NCBI GenBank assembly: GCA_012510325.1 | Contig: JAAZIG010000317.1 | Span: 1-7,921 of the forward strand | Reading direction: 5' to 3' | From: Bacillota bacterium | GTDB lineage: Bacteria; Bacillota; Dethiobacteria; DTU022 | DNA length: 7,921 nucleotides | Shown: piece after piece, positions 6,165-7,921 of the stretch | Layout of the letters: every line of letters begins with the position of its first letter | Position numbering within the stretch: the stretch's first letter is position 1 | Position numbers and translations under genes: made by a program | The notes under the pieces: model-generated | The model's database searches: none | What the model saw: only the letters and a program-made list of their open reading frames with translations | Told to the model about the DNA's origin: nothing

Positions 6165-7112
6165 CTAGCCAAAGATTTCCTTTGCTGTCTTCACAATTTT
6201 TTCCGCCGGAGCAGCCAATCCGCTTCTCTCCGGCAGCTCGATCCAGATGATGCGCTGCTCTCGCCTGAACCAGGTCAGCTGCCGTTTGGCCAGCCTTCTG
6301 GTCTCCCTTTTGATCGCCGCAACCGCCTCTTCCCTTTCCATCTCCCCGGCAATATAGGCGGCCAGCTGGCGGTAGCCCAGAATCTGCAGCCCGGGGGAGC
6401 TGCGCGGATAGCCTCTCTCGAGCAGCCCTTTCACCTCGTCGACAAAGCCGCGGGCGAGCATCGCCTCGGTCCTTTCCTCGATGAGGCGGTAGAGCAGCGG
6501 GCGCGGCCGGGTCAGCCCGAACAGGAGCAGCCGGTACGGCGGCTCCTGCTTTTTGGTCCTTTCCACCTGCTGCGAGATCGGCGTCCCCTCGAGGGCGTAG
6601 ACTTCGAGGGCCCGGATGATCCGCCGCCGGTCGCGGGGGTGGATCTTCAGCGCCGCTGCCGGATCGATCCCCTCCAGGCGGCGGTGAAGCGCCTCCGGGC
6701 CCGCCGCCTCGGCTTCCTCATTCAACCGCTTCCGCAGCGCTTCATCTTTCCCCCGGCTGCCGAAAGCATAATCCGCGATCACCGCCTGCAGGTACAGCCC
6801 CGTGCCGCCGACGATGAACGGCAGCCGCCCTTGTCGCCACAGGCGGGCGATGAGCTGCCGGGCGTCGCGCTGATAATCGGCGACGCTGTAATCCTCGTCC
6901 GGTTCAACCAGATCGATGAGGTGGTGGCGGATGAGTCTTTTTTCTGCAGCATCCGGTTTGGCCGTCCCGATATCGAGACCCCGGTAAACCTGGGCTGAAT
7001 CGGCGCTGATAATCCCGGTGCCCAGGCGCCGGGCCACCTCCATGGCCAGCGCGCTTTTGCCCGCCGCCGTGGGCCCGACCAGCGCCAGCAGCGGTATTTT
7101 CGGTGAGCCCAT
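6165..7112 (-). CDS. miaA: tRNA dimethylallyltransferase MiaA
   Basis: This 315-residue enzyme transfers a dimethylallyl group from DMAPP to N6 of A37 in tRNAs that read codons starting with U, making i6A. Family marks are the P-loop GPTAAGKS (13-20), DSAQVYRGLDIGTAKP (38-53, with the catalytic Asp at 38), VGGTGLYLQA (101-110), the basic DRRRIIRALEVY segment (161-172) and the C-terminal LAKRQLTWFRR (274-284). Length is normal. The ATG at 7112 shares one base with the mutL stop (TGATG), and GGGGAGG lies nine bases upstream, within the mutL end, so the two are translated together. hfq follows after 43 bases. Nothing looks broken. It acts in the cytoplasm. Confidence 0.98.
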   Translation of the reverse strand: MGSPKIPLLALVGPTAAGKSALAMEVARRLGTGIISADSAQVYRGLDIGTAKPDAAEKRLIRHHLIDLVEPDEDYSVADYQRDARQLIARLWRQGRLPFIVGGTGLYLQAVIADYAFGSRGKDEALRKRLNEEAEAAGPEALHRRLEGIDPAAALKIHPRDRRRIIRALEVYALEGTPISQQVERTKKQEPPYRLLLFGLTRPRPLLYRLIEERTEAMLARGFVDEVKGLLERGYPRSSPGLQILGYRQLAAYIAGEMEREEAVAAIKRETRRLAKRQLTWFRREQRIIWIELPERSGLAAPAEKIVKTAKEIFG

Positions 7113-7921
7113 CAGTGTCCGCCTCCCCGGCGGTGAAAGCCCCGATCCAGTTCATCGCGGTGAAAGCGGAGCACCGTCGGGCGTCCGTGCGGGCAGTGAG
7201 CGGCGCCGGGAGTCCTCTCCCAGTCCCGCAGCAGCTGCTCGGCCTCCCTTCGCTCCAGCGGCTGTCTGGCCTTGACCGCGCGGTGGCAGGCAACCGTCTT
7301 CAAAATGCGGTGGCGATCGTCCTCTCCCGGGGCGGGCTCCCCCTGCAACAGCTGCTCGAAGAGGACGTGAATCCCCCCCTCCGGCTCGCCCTGGACCGTC
7401 AGCGGGACCGCCCGGAGAATATAACTATTATCTCCAAATGGTTCCAGATTAAACCCCGCCTCCTCCAGAAAGGGTCGGAACTCATCGAGGCGCTCGCGCC
7501 AGGCCGGGGGCAACTCCAGATGGAGCGGTATCGTCAGCTGCGCCCCTCTCTGCGCCGGCTCCGCAGTGATAAACTGGTGGTAGAGAATACGCTCATGGGC
7601 GGCATGCTGGTCGATGAGCAGCAGCTCCTCGCCCTGCTGCGCCACCAGGTAACTGTGCAGGAACTGCCCGATGAGGCGGCAGCCCCCGCCGGGATCCGCT
7701 TCGGCGAAAGCGGCGCCTTCCCGCTCCGCCGCCGACTCCCGCTCGCTCCAGAGAGCGGGCTCCCCCTGCGGCGGTGTGGCAGCGCCCGCACCCTTCTCCT
7801 GAGCAAAAGCAGGCGGCCGCTGCAGGAGCTGCTGCTGCTGGAACCGCCCCTCCCACTCTGGCTCCCGCTTCCGGCTCCGGCCCCACAAAGAGCCGCTTTC
7901 CGGCAGCGGCAGGGCGTGCAG
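7112..7921 (-). CDS. mutL: DNA mismatch repair protein MutL, C-terminal part, 5' end outside window
   Basis: The frame is open from the right edge and encodes the last 269 residues of MutL: the linker and the C-terminal dimerization and endonuclease domain. The linker (about residues 1-75 of the fragment) is rich in Gln, Glu, Ala and Pro. The endonuclease signature is LLIDQHAAHERILYH (about 101-115), near the DQHAx2Ex4E motif but with His in place of the last Glu. Other metal-site motifs follow: ACHRAVKARQPL, CPHGRPT and FHRDELDRGFHR. The N-terminal ATPase domain lies off the right edge. MutL links MutS mismatch recognition to strand removal, and the C-terminal motifs mark the endonuclease class found in bacteria without MutH. 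The stop overlaps the miaA start by one base. Confidence 0.94.
   Translation of the reverse strand: MHALPLPESGSLWGRSRKREPEWEGRFQQQQLLQRPPAFAQEKGAGAATPPQGEPALWSERESAAEREGAAFAEADPGGGCRLIGQFLHSYLVAQQGEELLLIDQHAAHERILYHQFITAEPAQRGAQLTIPLHLELPPAWRERLDEFRPFLEEAGFNLEPFGDNSYILRAVPLTVQGEPEGGIHVLFEQLLQGEPAPGEDDRHRILKTVACHRAVKARQPLERREAEQLLRDWERTPGAAHCPHGRPTVLRFHRDELDRGFHRRGGGH

Noticed and set aside
6057..6998. Open frame of 313 codons on the plus strand opposite miaA and hfq
   Set aside because: It runs antisense to two certain genes and its composition is that of a shadow frame.

Overview
The window looks like a stretch of chromosome from a GC-rich, endospore-forming Firmicute of a clostridial type. 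The main reasons are a clear SpoVK-type AAA+ ATPase and the Firmicute-style order mutL, miaA, hfq, spoVK. Base composition is high-GC through most of the window, with an AT-richer island around the small membrane gene and hfq (about 5540-6180). Genus-level placement is not possible from this sequence alone. I see no mobile elements, CRISPR arrays, tRNA or rRNA genes.

Layout, left to right. Positions 1-2234 carry a minus-strand pair: a hydantoinase/oxoprolinase-family ATPase followed by a histone-deacetylase-family hydrolase cut by the left edge. They overlap by four bases (GTGA), so they are probably translated together. Positions 2235-2447 are a divergent promoter region with good extended -10 elements on both strands. 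On the plus strand follow a 92-residue tetracysteine protein (2448-2726) of unknown function and an azlC-azlD pair (2896-3901), predicted to export branched-chain amino acids. The azlD tail runs convergently into the tail of a minus-strand gene with a 24-base overlap.

From 3878 to the right edge everything is on the minus strand. In transcription order it reads mutL (5' end outside the window), miaA, hfq, a 69-residue two-helix membrane protein, spoVK, and a small P-loop GTPase-like protein. mutL/miaA overlap by one base and spoVK/GTPase by four (ATGA), and miaA to hfq is only 43 bases, so these are probably transcribed in groups. MutL (mismatch repair), MiaA (tRNA i6A37 synthesis) and Hfq (RNA chaperone) are housekeeping genes. 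SpoVK and the GTPase form a separate sporulation-linked unit.

The parts least explained by known biology are the SpoVK-coupled GTPase with non-canonical G3 and G4 motifs, the coupled hydantoinase-deacetylase pair, the tetracysteine small protein, and the small membrane protein with a strong leader hairpin between hfq and spoVK. Nothing here is clearly a wholly new system; these are candidates.
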